Below are positions 53,391 through 62,235 of a stretch of DNA of 64,000 nt, one piece after another. Below the pieces are notes generated by a model. The model was not told the origin of the DNA. It saw only the letters and a list, made by a program, of their open reading frames with translations, and ran no database searches. Where the stretch lies: the NCBI RefSeq assembly GCF_003350475.1, contig NZ_QQAV01000008.1:32409-96408 (forward strand), given 5' to 3'. Within the stretch, counting starts at the first letter, position 1, and each line of letters starts with the position of its first letter. The position numbers were made by a program, and so were the translations under genes. The stretch comes from Pseudacidovorax intermedius (lineage in GTDB: Bacteria > Pseudomonadota > Gammaproteobacteria > Burkholderiales > Burkholderiaceae_C).

Positions 53391-54479
53391 ATGAACGGCA
53401 TCGACGAACTCTCCGAAGACGACGACGGCGGCGCTGCCGCCGCCGTGCCCGCCATCTCGCCCCTGGCCGCCAGCCTGCGCGAGAACACCGCCCGCGGCGA
53501 CCTCGTGCTGGTGGTCGACGACGTGCCCGACAACCTGGCCGTGCTGCACGACGCGCTAGACGAGTCGGGCTACACCGTGCTCGTGGCCACCGACGGCCCC
53601 ACCGCGCTGGCCCGCGCCGCGCAGGCCCATCCGGACATCGTGCTGCTCGACGCCATGATGCCGGGCATGGACGGCTTCGAGGTGGCGCGCCGCCTCAAGG
53701 CCGACGCCGCCACGGCGGAGATTCCCATCGTCTTCATGACCGGCCTCACCGAGACCGAGCACCTGGTCGCGGCGCTGGAATCGGGCGGCGTGGACTACGT
53801 CACCAAGCCCATCAAGCCCAAGGAAGTGCTGGCCCGCATGAACGTGCACCTGCAGGGCGCCCGCCGCGCGCGCCAGCAGGCCCAGCAGGCCGGCCAGGCG
53901 CGCAACGCCCTGGACGCCTTCGGCTACGCCAGCATCACCGTGCGCATGCCCGAGGGGCGGCTGATCTGGCAGACCTCGCTGGCGCGCGAACTTCTGATGC
54001 GCTACTGCGGCACCGAGGCGCCCGCCACGCCCGCCGCCATCGTGGCCTGGCTGGAGCGCCACCTGCCCCAGGCCCAGCAGGCCGGCGCCGAGCCCCCGCC
54101 CCTGGAGATCGGCCAGCAGGCCGCCAGCCGCCTGCAACTGCGCGTGCACCGCCAGACCGGCGATGCCGACGGCACCCCCAGCGCGGCGGTGCCCGGCGCG
54201 GGCGACTGGCTCATCATCATCCGGGAGCTGTCGGACACGGCGGTGATCGAGGCCATGAGCCTGGCCCTGAAACTCACCGCCCGCGAGGCCGAGGTGTTGT
54301 ACTGGGTGGTCAAGGGCAAGACCAACAAGGACATCGGCGAAATCCTGGGCGCCAGCCCGGCCACCGCCAAGAAGCACCTGGAGCGGGTGTATGTGAAGTT
54401 AGGCGTGGAGACGCGCACCGCGGCGGCGGGGGTGGCGATCAAGCGGATTCGGGAGATTCAGCCGCACTTCGAAGTGTGA
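53391..54479 (+). CDS. LuxR-family response regulator partnered with the permease-kinase
   Basis: A 362-residue protein with an N-terminal receiver (about 38-155; VVDDVPDN, phospho-acceptor Asp in VLLDAMMPGMDG, VTKPIKP), a middle region of unknown fold, and a C-terminal LuxR-type helix-turn-helix (LTAREAEVLYWVVKGKTNKD, TAKKHLERVYVKLGV). It begins 2 nt after the hybrid kinase stop, so phosphorelay between them is nearly certain. The divergent urease operon is a plausible target. Confidence 0.93.
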   Translation: MNGIDELSEDDDGGAAAAVPAISPLAASLRENTARGDLVLVVDDVPDNLAVLHDALDESGYTVLVATDGPTALARAAQAHPDIVLLDAMMPGMDGFEVARRLKADAATAEIPIVFMTGLTETEHLVAALESGGVDYVTKPIKPKEVLARMNVHLQGARRARQQAQQAGQARNALDAFGYASITVRMPEGRLIWQTSLARELLMRYCGTEAPATPAAIVAWLERHLPQAQQAGAEPPPLEIGQQAASRLQLRVHRQTGDADGTPSAAVPGAGDWLIIIRELSDTAVIEAMSLALKLTAREAEVLYWVVKGKTNKDIGEILGASPATAKKHLERVYVKLGVETRTAAAGVAIKRIREIQPHFEV

Positions 54480-54565
54480 GGCGGCCAGGACGGCGCCGAA
54501 GACTTCAACCCGCCGCCAGACCAGACGGGGGCCTTCCGAGGAGGCCCTGTTGGGCGTTGCCTGGC

Positions 54566-55279
54566 TCAGTTCGGCAGTACGGGTCGCGAAGCCAGCGCCG
54601 TTTGGAGCCGCTGGACTTCCCGGTCTCGAACGCCCAAACCTTCCAGCGCATCCACCGTGTGCTGAAAGTAGTCCCGGCAGTTCCCCAGCACGCCCCGCCC
54701 ATCTGCGATATACCGCGCCACCTCATCCGGCTCCATCCGCCCCGCATACCGCGGATGCTCACGGTTCGCCACGAAGGTCAGCATCCGCCGCCGCTCCCCC
54801 TGGCATTCGGCCGTCACCCACCGCGCGGCATAGGCGCCCGACAGCATCTCCCGCCGCCAGACCAGCTGCAGTTCGCTGCGCACTTGCTCGGCAGCGATGC
54901 GCAGGGCGATGCCGCGGCAGGCGCCGCCGCGGTCCAGGGCCAGCATCAGGCCGGGGTGTTCGACGGAGCCGCGGGCCATGTACAGCCACAGGCAGAAGCG
55001 GCGGCCCCAGCCGCGCACCAGCGCGGGCGCGGCGTCGATGTGGTGGATGGCGGGATTCCACATCAGCGAGCCGTAGCCGAAGAGGTAGAGGTCTTCGGCC
55101 GGGTCGTGGCTCGCCAGGGTGGCGTCCAGGCAGGCGTCCAGCTCTTCCTGGGTGCGCAGCCGCACGTCGGGCGGGGCGCAGGCCTTCATGGCGGCCATCA
55201 CGGAGCCGTCGAACAGGCTCTCGCGGGTGAAGGGTTGACCGGCAGGCGCCGGAGGCAGCGGGCTGAGGCTGGCGGGCAT
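54566..55279 (-). CDS. ChaC-family glutathione-specific gamma-glutamylcyclotransferase
   Basis: A 237-residue enzyme of the ChaC/GGCT fold, with the YGSLMWNPAIHH substrate-binding loop and the downstream RGIALRI, LVWRREM and YRDYF-like features of ChaC. It is expected to split glutathione to 5-oxoproline and Cys-Gly in the cytosol. Start: ATG at 55279; an in-frame ATG at 55318 would add 13 residues. It is convergent with the response-regulator gene and has no functional link to its neighbours that I can see. Confidence 0.87.
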   Translation of the reverse strand: MPASLSPLPPAPAGQPFTRESLFDGSVMAAMKACAPPDVRLRTQEELDACLDATLASHDPAEDLYLFGYGSLMWNPAIHHIDAAPALVRGWGRRFCLWLYMARGSVEHPGLMLALDRGGACRGIALRIAAEQVRSELQLVWRREMLSGAYAARWVTAECQGERRRMLTFVANREHPRYAGRMEPDEVARYIADGRGVLGNCRDYFQHTVDALEGLGVRDREVQRLQTALASRPVLPN

Positions 55280-55343
55280 GGCGTTGGATTGTGCGACGGG
55301 CTGGCTGACCGCCAGCACTTTTCGTGCGCGCCCACCCGTCCGC

Positions 55344-56330
55344 TCACTCCAGCTTGACGCCGGCGTCGTTCACCACCTTCGTCCACTTGGGAATCTCCTT
55401 GGCCAGCAGCTCGCCGAAGGCCTCGGGCGTGCTGGCGACCACCTCGACGCCCTGGTCGCGGAACAGCTTGACCACCTCCGGGTCCTTCAGCACGGCCACG
55501 ATGTCGCGGTTGGCTCGCTCGACGATGGGCTTGGGCACGCCCGCCGGCATCTGCATGCCGAACCACACGATCACCTCGTAGCCCGGCACGCCGGCCTCCT
55601 GCACCGTGGGCACCTCGGGCAGCAGCGCCGCACGGCTGGCGCCGGTCACGCCGATGGGCTTGAGCTTGCCGGCCTTGATCTGCTGCATCAGGTTGGGCAC
55701 GTTGTCGAACAGCACGTCGATCTCGCCGCCCAGCATGGCCATCACCGCCGGGGCGCTGCCCTTGTAGGGCACGTGGGTCATCTTCGTGCCCGTCATGCTC
55801 ATGAAGAGCTCCATCGACAGATGGTTGGACGAGCCCGAGCCGGTGGAGCCGTAGTTGAGCTTGCCGGGGTTCTTCTTGGCGTAGGCGATGAGTTCGCGCA
55901 CGTTGGTCACACCCTGCAGGTCGGGCCGCACGACCAGCGCGTTCTGCGTGTAGCCGGCCCACACCAGCGGCTGGAAGTCGGCCGTGGCGTTGTAGGGCAG
56001 CTTGTTGCCGTACAGCGCGGGCAGGGCCGAGAAGGGCAGGGGCGTGATGAGGATGGTGTAGCCGTCGGCCGGCGACTTGGCGGCCAGGTTGTTGCCCAGC
56101 ACCGTGTTGCCGCCCGGGCGGTTGTCCACCACCACCGATTGCTTCCAGGTGCGGTTGAGGCGGTCGCTCACGGTCCGCGCGAGCGTGTCGTTGAAGCCGC
56201 CCGGCGTGTACGGAACGATGATCCGCGTGGGCTTGCTCGGGTAGTCGTCGTTGGCCCAGGCGCGGCCCACGGCCAGGGTCAGGGGGGCTGCGGCCATGGC
56301 CCGCAGCAGTTGGCGCTTGTCGAATTGCAT
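55344..56330 (-). CDS. Bug family tripartite tricarboxylate transporter substrate-binding protein
   Basis: A 328-residue periplasmic binding protein with an N-terminal signal (about 1-24, ending RAWAND) and the Bug landmarks YPSKPTRIIVPYTPGGFND, VDNRPGGNTVLGNN and PYKGSAPA. Start: ATG at 56330 with GGAGA upstream. It is the last gene of the minus-strand catabolic group (regulator, dehydrogenase, enolase-superfamily enzyme, Bug), so it probably brings in the hydroxy acid these enzymes degrade. Confidence 0.93.
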   Translation of the reverse strand: MQFDKRQLLRAMAAAPLTLAVGRAWANDDYPSKPTRIIVPYTPGGFNDTLARTVSDRLNRTWKQSVVVDNRPGGNTVLGNNLAAKSPADGYTILITPLPFSALPALYGNKLPYNATADFQPLVWAGYTQNALVVRPDLQGVTNVRELIAYAKKNPGKLNYGSTGSGSSNHLSMELFMSMTGTKMTHVPYKGSAPAVMAMLGGEIDVLFDNVPNLMQQIKAGKLKPIGVTGASRAALLPEVPTVQEAGVPGYEVIVWFGMQMPAGVPKPIVERANRDIVAVLKDPEVVKLFRDQGVEVVASTPEAFGELLAKEIPKWTKVVNDAGVKLE

Positions 56331-56411
56331 GGCTTGTCTCCGTTGTTCGTCGTCGTCGTTGTCGTGGTGCCGGTTGCGCACCGGCGGGCGAGGTGGCGGC
56401 TGCGGCGTGGG

Positions 56412-57560
56412 TCAGAACTTCACGACGTAGCCCGGGCCGTCCACCATGGGGTACTTGTCGAAGATCGACTCGTCCACCTCGATGCCGATGCCATGACCGC
56501 GCGGCGGCTCGACACAGCCGTCGTCGCCGATCTGGAAGGTGCTGCCGAACATGTCGCGGAAGGGGTTGAAGTGCGACACGCAGGCCTCGAAGTAGCCCGC
56601 GTTCTCGGTGGCCGCCAGGAAGTGCAGCGTGGCCGCATGGTTGAGCCCGGTGGCCGAGCTGTGGGCATGCAGCGGAATGCGGTAGGCCGAGGCCATGGCC
56701 GCGATGCGCACGCCCTCGGTGATGCCGCCGCTCTTCGAGAGGTCGGGTTGCCAGACCTGCACCGCGCGCGCGTCCAGCATCTGGCCGAACTCGAAGCGGG
56801 TGAAGTGGTTCTCGCCGGCCGCAATGGGCACCAGCGGCGAGATCTTGGCGGCCTCGCGGTACGAGGCGAAGTCGTTGCAGGCGAAGGGCTCCTCCAGCCA
56901 GCCGGCCTGGATCTCGGCCAGCACGGGCATCACGCGACGCACATCGGCGATGGTGTAGGCGGTGTTGGCGTCGGTGAGGATGTCGATGTCGTCGCCGAGC
57001 ACCGCGCGCACCTTGCGCAGGCGCGCGACGTCGTTCTTGACGGTGTCGCCGATGCGCAGCTTGACGGCCTTGTAGCCCTGCGCCACATAGGACTGGGCTT
57101 CTTCGGCCAGCGACTCGGGGCTCTGGTAGCCCAGCGCGATGCCGCCCGCGTAGGCGGGGATGCGGCGGTGCGATCCACCGAGCAGCTCGTACAGCGGCAT
57201 CTTGGCGGCCTTGCCGCGGATGTCCCACAGCGCCATGTCGATGCCCGACAGCGCCAGGCAGGTGCCGGCGCCCAGCCCGTGGCTGGACAGCTGCATGCGG
57301 TGCACGCGCTGCCAGGCGCCCACCACGTCGGTGGCGTTCATGCCCACCAGCAGCGGCTGCAGCGTGTTGTGGATCAGGCTCACGATGGCACCGGGGCTGC
57401 GGCCCGGATGCGCCTCGCCGTAGCCGGTGATGCCTTCGGAGGTCTCGACGCGCACGATGATGCAGTCGCGCTTGAGCGTGCTGCCGATGCCCATGGTGAC
57501 GGTCTTGCCCTCGGGCAGCCGGTACGACAGCGGGATGGCGGTGATGCGGGTGATCTTCAT
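56412..57560 (-). CDS. Mandelate racemase/muconate lactonising enzyme (enolase) superfamily enzyme
   Basis: A 382-residue (beta/alpha)7-barrel enzyme. Visible elements: KAVKLRIGD (the first catalytic Lys on strand 2), metal ligands Asp in ILTDANTAY, Glu in WLEEPF and Glu in AAGENH, and the late HAHSSATG His. These place it in the MR/MLE group, which abstracts the alpha proton of carboxylates to racemise or dehydrate them. Acid-sugar dehydratase is the commonest role for such a gene beside hydroxyacid dehydrogenases, but the substrate is not determined. It starts 37 nt after the dehydrogenase gene ends. Confidence 0.88.
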   Translation of the reverse strand: MKITRITAIPLSYRLPEGKTVTMGIGSTLKRDCIIVRVETSEGITGYGEAHPGRSPGAIVSLIHNTLQPLLVGMNATDVVGAWQRVHRMQLSSHGLGAGTCLALSGIDMALWDIRGKAAKMPLYELLGGSHRRIPAYAGGIALGYQSPESLAEEAQSYVAQGYKAVKLRIGDTVKNDVARLRKVRAVLGDDIDILTDANTAYTIADVRRVMPVLAEIQAGWLEEPFACNDFASYREAAKISPLVPIAAGENHFTRFEFGQMLDARAVQVWQPDLSKSGGITEGVRIAAMASAYRIPLHAHSSATGLNHAATLHFLAATENAGYFEACVSHFNPFRDMFGSTFQIGDDGCVEPPRGHGIGIEVDESIFDKYPMVDGPGYVVKF

Positions 57561-57597
57561 GGCGTGTCTCCTGTTCTTGAGGGTGGGGTGAAGGTCT

Positions 57598-58593
57598 TCA
57601 GCGGCCGGGCGGAGGTGAGGCGCCGAAGACTTCGGGGTTGACGATGTTGGGTGGTCGCTCGCCGCGCAGCAGCACTGCCGCCAGCGTGTCCACGGCCATC
57701 AGGCCCATGGCCCGCTCGGCCTCCTGCGTGATGCCGGCCAGGTGCGGAGTGAGCAGCACGCGCGGGTGCTGGCGCAGGCCGCTGTCGGTGGGCAGCGGCT
57801 GGGTCTCGAAGACGTCGAGCACGGCGCCGCCGAGCGGACCGTGCGCGAGCGCGTGCACCAGGTCTTGTTCACGCACGACGGGGCCGCGCCCCACGTTGAT
57901 CAGCACGGCGCCGGGCTTGGCGTGCGACAGCACTTCGGCATCGACCATGCCGCGGGTCTGCGGCGTGAGCGGGCAGGCGACGACCACGAAGTCGCTGGCG
58001 GCGAAGAGCGCCGACAGTTGCAAGGCGGTCATGCCCGCAGGCACCTTGGCGGGCGTGCCGGTGCACACCGCCACGCCCATGCCGAAGCCCTGCTGTGCGA
58101 TGGCGGCGATGCGCTGGCCGATGGCGCCGAAGCCGATCAGGCCCAGCGTGCGGCCCCGCAGTTCGAAGGTACGGGCGCCGGCCTGCGCCCGCACGGCCCA
58201 GTCGCCCGCGCGCACGCTGGCGTCGAAGTCGGCCAACTGCCGGGCGTGCGCGAGCAGGGCGGCAAACACGTATTCGGCCACGGCATTGGCATTGACGGCC
58301 GGCGTGTTGCCCACGGGAATGCCGCGCGCGGTGGCGCGCTCGACAGGAATGAAGTCCAGCCCCACGCCCTGGCGCATCACGCATCGCAGGCGCTGAGGGC
58401 GGTCGAACAGGTCGGCCGGCAGCAGCCGCCGCACGACGATGCCGTCGAAGCGGCCGATGGCATCGCGCAGCCAGGCGTCGCTGGCCTCACGCACCACGCC
58501 TTCGGGAATCTGCTCGGCCTCGGCCCACTGCGTGAGCTGTGCAAAGGCGTCGGGATGCAGCGGGTCGGTCAGCAGGACGCGAGGTGGGCTCAT
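57598..58593 (-). CDS. D-2-hydroxyacid dehydrogenase
   Basis: A 331-residue NAD(P)-dependent D-isomer 2-hydroxyacid dehydrogenase. The nucleotide loop is GLIGFGAIGQRIA; catalytic Arg is in INVGRGPVV, Glu in the DVFETQPLP area, His in LTPHLAG. Start: ATG at 58593 (MSPPRVLL); upstream in-frame ATGs at 58605 and 58725 would add unlikely N-terminal sequence across an operator-like palindrome. It belongs to the minus-strand group below the GntR regulator and probably interconverts a 2-hydroxy and a 2-oxo acid. Confidence 0.88.
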   Translation of the reverse strand: MSPPRVLLTDPLHPDAFAQLTQWAEAEQIPEGVVREASDAWLRDAIGRFDGIVVRRLLPADLFDRPQRLRCVMRQGVGLDFIPVERATARGIPVGNTPAVNANAVAEYVFAALLAHARQLADFDASVRAGDWAVRAQAGARTFELRGRTLGLIGFGAIGQRIAAIAQQGFGMGVAVCTGTPAKVPAGMTALQLSALFAASDFVVVACPLTPQTRGMVDAEVLSHAKPGAVLINVGRGPVVREQDLVHALAHGPLGGAVLDVFETQPLPTDSGLRQHPRVLLTPHLAGITQEAERAMGLMAVDTLAAVLLRGERPPNIVNPEVFGASPPPGR

Positions 58594-58699
58594 GGCGCGG
58601 GGCATTGGCTGGTGCAGGGCCTGCAGCAGCGCCGAGAAGCTGCTTGCAGGATGGGCGGCGGCGGTGTCGGTCTGCCGCTGTTCAACAGACTTCCGCAGA

Positions 58700-58727
58700 A
58701 GTTGTGTGATGAATCTATCAGACAACT
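58700..58727. promoter_or_regulatory. Near-perfect palindrome, candidate GntR operator upstream of the dehydrogenase gene
   Basis: Arms AGTTGTGTGAT (58700-58710) and ATCAGACAACT (58717-58727) are inverted with one mismatch around a 6-bp AT-rich centre. It lies about 107 bp upstream of the dehydrogenase ATG and just before the end of the GntR gene. TTGT...ACAA ends resemble FadR-family half-sites. Likely target of the adjacent regulator. Confidence 0.5.
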
Positions 58728-58746
58728 TTGCACATGAACCCCGTGT

Positions 58747-59592
58747 TTACCTTGGGGCGGCGGCTTTGCTTCCCTTGGTTTGCGCGGGCGATGTCGCCCC
58801 CAGCTTGGCGCGGGCCACGCGGCGCGCGGCAGCCCGGCTGTCGCCGGTCCAGAAGTCCTGGCCCGCCTGCTCGATGCGCCCTGCGGTGTTGTGCATGTGC
58901 ATGAAGGCGGCCGTGCGGGCGGCGGCGGCGTCGCGCGCCTTGATGGCGGCGCAGATGGCCTCGTGCTCGGCCTGCACCTGCGCAGCCAGGTCGGTGCGCC
59001 GCGCCTCGTTGGAGCGTGTCAGGCGGATCGCGTCGTGCAGTGCACGCGTGAGCATGCCCAGCAGTTCGGTGTAGTGGGCGTTGTGGGCGGCATGCGAGAT
59101 GGCGATGTGGAAGGCCAGGTCTTCCTCCACACCGTCGCGGCCTTCCTTCTCGGCGCGGGCGATGGCGCGCAGCGCCTGCTGGATCTGCGTCATCTCGGCG
59201 CCGGTGCGCCGCTCGGCGGCCAGCGCGGCCATTTCCGCCTCGATGCCGCGGCGCAGTTCCAGGATGCGCAGCACGCCGTGCGCGGGCGACTCGGCGTCGT
59301 TGGCGCTGCCCTGGCCCAGGCGGAAGGCGTCCGCGGCCTTCGGGTCGCGCACCACCGTGCCGCTGCCCTGGCGCGTTTCCACCAGCCCTTCGGACTTGAG
59401 GCGCGAGATGGCTTCGCGGATCACGGTGCGGCTCACACCGTACTGCTGGGTCATGGCCAGTTCGGTGGGCAGGCGGGTGTTGACGGGATAGACACGGGCG
59501 CGGATGTCCGCCGCGATCAGGCCGGTCACCCGGTCGGCCAGCGTGCCTTCGGCAGCGCGGGAGGTCGCATCGTCTTGGATCGAGAAGGCCAT
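58747..59592 (-). CDS. FadR-subfamily GntR transcriptional regulator
   Basis: A 281-residue regulator. An N-terminal winged helix-turn-helix (ELAMTQQYGVSRTVIREAIS, RLKSEGLVETRQGSGTVV) is followed by an all-helical FCD ligand domain with the metal-binding Asp/His set (DLAFHIAI, HDAIRL, HEAI, HMHN). FCD regulators answer to small organic acids, matching the surrounding hydroxyacid genes. It is divergent from the plus-strand operon, with a promoter/operator overlap in between, and upstream of the minus-strand genes, so it probably controls both. Confidence 0.92.
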   Translation of the reverse strand: MAFSIQDDATSRAAEGTLADRVTGLIAADIRARVYPVNTRLPTELAMTQQYGVSRTVIREAISRLKSEGLVETRQGSGTVVRDPKAADAFRLGQGSANDAESPAHGVLRILELRRGIEAEMAALAAERRTGAEMTQIQQALRAIARAEKEGRDGVEEDLAFHIAISHAAHNAHYTELLGMLTRALHDAIRLTRSNEARRTDLAAQVQAEHEAICAAIKARDAAAARTAAFMHMHNTAGRIEQAGQDFWTGDSRAAARRVARAKLGATSPAQTKGSKAAAPR

Positions 59593-59642
59593 GATGAGGG
59601 CAGGCAGGTCGGGCCCCGAAGAATAGCACCGGCATGTCGCGC

Positions 59643-59676
59643 TTGACAGAAGTGATGTGACGTATTTGTAATACAA
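59643..59676 (+). promoter_or_regulatory. Sigma-70 promoter overlapped by a FadR-type operator
   Basis: A perfect -35 TTGACA (59643-59648), 18-bp spacer and TGTAAT (59667-59672) as -10. The palindrome TTGTAATACAA (59666-59676) overlaps the -10 and fits the FadR-subfamily consensus TNGTNNNACNA exactly. This argues for repression of the plus-strand operon by the divergent GntR protein, relieved by a catabolite. Confidence 0.65.
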
Positions 59677-59729
59677 CTTGAGCGCGACACGGCGATGGCC
59701 AGCGCATCGCAGAACCAAGAGAGACAGCC

Positions 59730-60701
59730 ATGAACCTTCCCGACCGGCCGCGGGCCTTCCTCTGCCGACGCTTCACCCCCGCCGTCGAGGCCGCCCTGGC
59801 CGAACGCTTCGAGCTGGTCGTCAACGAGGACGATTCGATTCTTTCTGCCGCACAGATCTCGGCGCGTGCGCAGGGCTGCCACCTGCTCTTCGTGACGGCC
59901 ACCGAGCCGGTGACGGCCGACGTCATGGCCGCGTTGTCCCCCACGCTCGCCGTGGTGGCCACGCTGTCGGTCGGCCACGACCACATCGACCTGGCCGCTG
60001 CCCGCGAGCGCGGCGTGCAGGTGCTGCACACGCCCGACGTGCTCAGCGATGCCTGCGCCGAGATCGCGCTGATGCTGCTGCTCAACGCCTGCCGCCGCGG
60101 CTTCGAGGCCGACCGGCTGGTGCGCAGCGGCGCCTGGCAGGGCTGGGCACCCACCCAGCTGCTGGGCATGGGGCTGGTGGGACGGCGCCTGGGCATCTTC
60201 GGCATGGGCCGCATCGGCCGGGCCATTGCTGAGCGTGCGCGGGCCTTCGGGCTGGCCATCCACTATCACAACCGCTCGCGTCTCGTGCCCGACCTGGAGG
60301 CGGGGGCCACCTACCACCCGACGCTGGAAGCCATGCTTCCGGACATCGACATCCTCATGATCGCGGCGCCGGGTTCGCCGGCGCTCAAGGGTGTCCTCGA
60401 TGCCGAGCGACTGGCACGCCTGCCCTCGGGCTCGGTGGTGGTCAACATCTCCCGCGGCGATCTGGTCGATGACGAAGCGCTGATCGATGCGCTGCGCCGC
60501 GGCCACATCCGCGGTGCAGGTCTGGACGTCTTTGCCAACGAGCCCCAGGTGCACCCCGGCTATCGCGGGCTCGACAACGTCTTCCTCTCGCCGCACATCG
60601 GCAGCGCCACGCACGAGACGCGCGATGCCATGGGCTGGCTGCTCATCGACGGCATCGAGGCACTGCGCGCCGGCCGCACGCCCGACAACCTTCTGCGCTG
60701 A
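59730..60701 (+). CDS. 2-hydroxyacid dehydrogenase (glyoxylate/hydroxypyruvate reductase type)
   Basis: A 323-residue D-isomer-specific 2-hydroxyacid dehydrogenase. NAD(P) loop GIFGMGRIGRAIAERA; catalytic Arg in VNISRGDLVDD, Glu in GLDVFANEP, His in FLSPHIGSAT. Pattern and length are GhrB-like. Start: ATG at 59730 with AGAGAGA upstream. First gene of the plus-strand operon. With the minus-strand dehydrogenase the island has two such enzymes, perhaps for opposite stereochemistry or two steps of one pathway. Confidence 0.9.
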   Translation: MNLPDRPRAFLCRRFTPAVEAALAERFELVVNEDDSILSAAQISARAQGCHLLFVTATEPVTADVMAALSPTLAVVATLSVGHDHIDLAAARERGVQVLHTPDVLSDACAEIALMLLLNACRRGFEADRLVRSGAWQGWAPTQLLGMGLVGRRLGIFGMGRIGRAIAERARAFGLAIHYHNRSRLVPDLEAGATYHPTLEAMLPDIDILMIAAPGSPALKGVLDAERLARLPSGSVVVNISRGDLVDDEALIDALRRGHIRGAGLDVFANEPQVHPGYRGLDNVFLSPHIGSATHETRDAMGWLLIDGIEALRAGRTPDNLLR

Positions 60702-60725
60702 TCCCTTTCATTCCAAGCACGCACC

Positions 60726-62195
60726 ATGAAGCTCCAACACACCGAACTCTTCCGCCAGCAATGCCTCGTCGGCGGCCACTGGGTCGATGCCACCGACGGC
60801 GCCACGCTGCCGGTCACCAATCCGGCGGACGACAGCACGCTTGGCACGGTGCCGCGCCTGGCCGCCGCCGACGTTCGCGCGGCCATCGATGCCGCCAACC
60901 AAGCGTTGCCGGCCTGGCGCGAGACCAGCGCCAAGGAGCGCTCGCGCCTGATGCGGCGCTGGTTCGACCTGTGCATGGCGCACCAGGACGACCTGGCCAT
61001 GATCCTCACGCTGGAGCAGGGCAAGCCGCTGGCCGAGGCCAAGGGCGAGATCGCCTACGGCGCCAGCTTCATCGAATGGTTTGCCGAAGAGGCCAAGCGC
61101 GTCTATGGCGACGTGATCCCGGCCGCCAGCATGGACCGGCGCATCGTGGTGCTCAAGCAGCCGGTGGGCGTGGTGGCGGCGATCACGCCGTGGAACTTTC
61201 CCAACGCGATGATCACGCGCAAGGCGGGTGCTGCGCTGGCAGCGGGCTGCACCATCGTCATCAAGCCCGCGTCGGCCACGCCCTATTCGGCGCTGGCCCT
61301 GGCGCAACTGGCCATGGAGGCAGGCATTCCGGCCGGTGTGCTCAACGTGGTGACCGGCTCGGCCTCGACCGTGGGCGGCGAGCTGACGGCCAACCCGGTG
61401 GTGCGCAAGCTCTCCTTCACCGGCTCCACCGAAGTCGGCAAGACCCTGATGGCGCAGTGCGCGGGCACGGTCAAGAAGGTGTCGATGGAACTGGGCGGCA
61501 ACGCGCCCTTCATCGTCTTCGACGACGCGGACCTGGACGCCGCGGTCGCCGGCGTCATGGCCTCCAAGTTCCGCAACGCGGGGCAGACCTGCGTGTGCGC
61601 CAACCGCATCTTCGTGCAGTCGGGCATCTACGAGCGCTTCACCGCCCTGCTGCGAAAGGCGGTGGAAGCGCAGGTGGTGGGCAACGGCCTGACGCCCGGC
61701 GTTCAGCTGGGGCCGCTGATCGACGACGCTGCCGTGGCCAAGGTGCGCGAGCACATCGACGATGCCGTTGCTTTGGGCGCGAGCATCGTGACCGGCGGCA
61801 CGGCGCACCCGCTCGGTGGGCGCTTCTTCACGCCCACCATCCTGGCCGAGGTGTCGCCGAAATCCCGGCTCATGCAGGAAGAAACCTTCGGCCCAGTGGC
61901 GCCGCTGATCCGCTTCGAGACCGATGACGAGGCCGTGGCCATGGCCAACGACACGCCCTTCGGCCTCGCGGCCTACTTCTACACGCAGGACTACGCCCGC
62001 GCCTGGCGCGTGGCCGAGGCGCTGGAGGTGGGCATCGTCGGCCTCAACGAAGGCCTGATCTCCACCGAGCTGGCGCCCTTCGGCGGCATCAAGGAATCGG
62101 GCGTGGGCCGCGAAGGCTCCAAGTACGGCGTGGACGACTACGTCGAGATCAAGTACGTGTGCGCCGGCGGCCTGGGCCGGCCGCTGCCGCGCTGA
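60726..62195 (+). CDS. NAD(P)-dependent succinate-semialdehyde-type aldehyde dehydrogenase
   Basis: A 489-residue ALDH-superfamily enzyme with catalytic Glu in [13 protein letters not shown] and Cys in [12 protein letters not shown]. The wording [18 protein letters not shown] and the length are those of the GabD/succinate-semialdehyde dehydrogenase group. In this operon it may oxidise succinate semialdehyde, or another semialdehyde such as glutarate or tartronate semialdehyde. It follows the dehydrogenase gene by 24 nt. Confidence 0.9.
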   Translation: MKLQHTELFRQQCLVGGHWVDATDGATLPVTNPADDSTLGTVPRLAAADVRAAIDAANQALPAWRETSAKERSRLMRRWFDLCMAHQDDLAMILTLEQGKPLAEAKGEIAYGASFIEWFAEEAKRVYGDVIPAASMDRRIVVLKQPVGVVAAITPWNFPNAMITRKAGAALAAGCTIVIKPASATPYSALALAQLAMEAGIPAGVLNVVTGSASTVGGELTANPVVRKLSFTGSTEVGKTLMAQCAGTVKKVSMELGGNAPFIVFDDADLDAAVAGVMASKFRNAGQTCVCANRIFVQSGIYERFTALLRKAVEAQVVGNGLTPGVQLGPLIDDAAVAKVREHIDDAVALGASIVTGGTAHPLGGRFFTPTILAEVSPKSRLMQEETFGPVAPLIRFETDDEAVAMANDTPFGLAAYFYTQDYARAWRVAEALEVGIVGLNEGLISTELAPFGGIKESGVGREGSKYGVDDYVEIKYVCAGGLGRPLPR

Positions 62196-62235
62196 GCGTG
62201 GCGCCACATCGCATCGACAACCAAGGAGACATCCA

